This document shows positions 5,288-5,904 of a DNA stretch of 5,904 nt, one piece after another. The position numbers and the translations under genes are program-made. Below the pieces are notes generated by a model. That model saw only the letters and a program-made list of their open reading frames with translations. It was not told the origin of the DNA and did not search any database. The stretch spans positions 1 through 5,904 of the forward strand of contig CALMPQ010000272.1 in NCBI GenBank assembly GCA_937872005.1. The letters are read 5' to 3'. Origin of the DNA: an uncultured Propioniciclava sp. GTDB taxonomy: Bacteria > Actinomycetota > Actinomycetes > Propionibacteriales > Propionibacteriaceae. How positions within the stretch are numbered: the stretch's first letter is position 1; each line of letters starts with the position of its first letter.

Positions 5288-5904
5288 CTTGTTCTGCGTC
5301 CCCACGAGCTTGCCGAACGCGATCGTCCGGTCGGGTGAGCGGAACAGGTCCTGGCAGGTCGTGAGCGTGATGAGCGCCTCCGTGGGCCGCACCTCGGGCT
5401 TGCCGGGCACGGGCTGGATCACCCAGGTGTCGGTGTCCCTGACCGTCATCTCGGCGGGGTTGTTGGTGAGCTCGTAGGTGTGGATCACCTCGCGGGTCTC
5501 GACGATGACCTGGTCGCCGACGACGAGGTCCATGATCGGCGCGAACGGGCCGGTCGCACCCCGGTGCCCGGCGACGGCGAAGTTGCCCACCTCGCCCGGA
5601 GCGGCGGTGCCGTCGTACCAACCCAGACCCTTCTTCAGCGTGGGCTGGTCGGTGCCGGCGAGGACCGGCTGCTCGAAGGAATCCCCGAACTTCGGGATGC
5701 GCAGGAGCGCCACCGCGTCACCGGGGAGCGGCCGAACCGGCTCGGCGCTCTCTTCGGACGCCGCGGGCTCGGCCTGCCACTGGTTGCGCAGGTCGGACGC
5801 CTGGGTCGCGGCCAGCTGCGGGTCGACGAGAGGGTTCCAGAACAGGTCGTAGCTCGACCAGCCGAGCGCACCAGAGCGGCCGAGTTGCATCGGCTTGACC
5901 TTGC
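5285..5904 (-). CDS. Class E-type sortase, 5' end probably beyond the window
   Basis: Sortases are extracytoplasmic cysteine transpeptidases that cut surface proteins at a sorting signal (LAXTG for class E) and join them to the cell wall. Numbering from the ATG at 5890, the catalytic residues are His109 (FAVAGHRG, 104-111), Cys179 (TLTTC, 175-179) and Arg188 (SPDRTIAFG, 185-193). LLRIPKFGDSFEQPVLAGTD (62-81) and GWYDGTAAPGEVGNFAVAGHR (from 90) are typical class E text. Residues 20-58 form an acidic linker. The expected N-terminal membrane anchor is missing from what can be seen. The frame stays open from 5890 to the right edge, so the true start may lie outside. The ATG at 5890 has AAGG 8 nt upstream and cannot be excluded. 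pyrE follows after 10 nt. No LAXTG or LPXTG substrate is encoded in the window. Confidence 0.88.
   Translation of the reverse strand, partial: KVKPMQLGRSGALGWSSYDLFWNPLVDPQLAATQASDLRNQWQAEPAASEESAEPVRPLPGDAVALLRIPKFGDSFEQPVLAGTDQPTLKKGLGWYDGTAAPGEVGNFAVAGHRGATGPFAPIMDLVVGDQVIVETREVIHTYELTNNPAEMTVRDTDTWVIQPVPGKPEVRPTEALITLTTCQDLFRSPDRTIAFGKLVGTQNK

Noticed and set aside
4108..5364. A 418-codon plus-strand frame covering tetR and pyrE.
   Set aside because: It is out of frame with tetR and antisense to pyrE. Its product is Arg/Gly/Pro-rich without domains, and both real genes have complete family motifs.

Overview
The window is GC-rich (roughly 70% by eye) and strongly suggests an actinobacterium. 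The signs are the codon use, a class E-type sortase, an actinobacterial-type PyrE (SGKEADYYVDLRR near its N terminus), and start codons preceded by TANNNT rather than a Shine-Dalgarno. Genus cannot be read from the sequence. Five genes lie entirely or almost entirely inside the window and a sixth runs off the right edge. Nothing indicates a phage, insertion sequence, CRISPR array or RNA gene.

Layout, left to right. Positions 1-123 are non-coding and hold two strong hairpins, best read as back-to-back terminators. On the minus strand follow lemA (124-933), a large FtsX-type ABC permease with two FtsX domains (988-3366) and its ATPase (3368-4072). Transcription runs ATPase, permease, lemA. The 75-bp gap 4073-4147 separates the ATPase from a divergent TetR-family regulator on the plus strand (4148-4768). 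It contains a perfect 24-bp palindrome that also reads as two abutting GTGA-N3-TCAC elements, the obvious candidate operator. The tetR 3' end overlaps the convergent 3' end of pyrE (4732-5274, minus). pyrE sits 10 bp downstream of a sortase gene (5285 to the right edge, minus).

How the genes probably work together: the TetR protein is likely a ligand-responsive repressor of itself and of the divergent ATPase-permease pair, which would be an extrusion or mechanotransmission ABC system of unknown substrate. lemA may be co-transcribed with the ABC genes or use its own leaderless promoter. pyrE (pyrimidine synthesis) and the sortase (cell-wall protein anchoring) form a close co-directional pair with no obvious functional link.

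The most notable non-coding signals are the composite operator, the regular TANNNT hexamers 6-7 nt before four ATG starts (predicting leaderless mRNAs), and the long 2-57 hairpin with an alternative pairing partner. I see no strong evidence for a wholly new gene system; the region looks like ordinary chromosome with a regulated ABC module.
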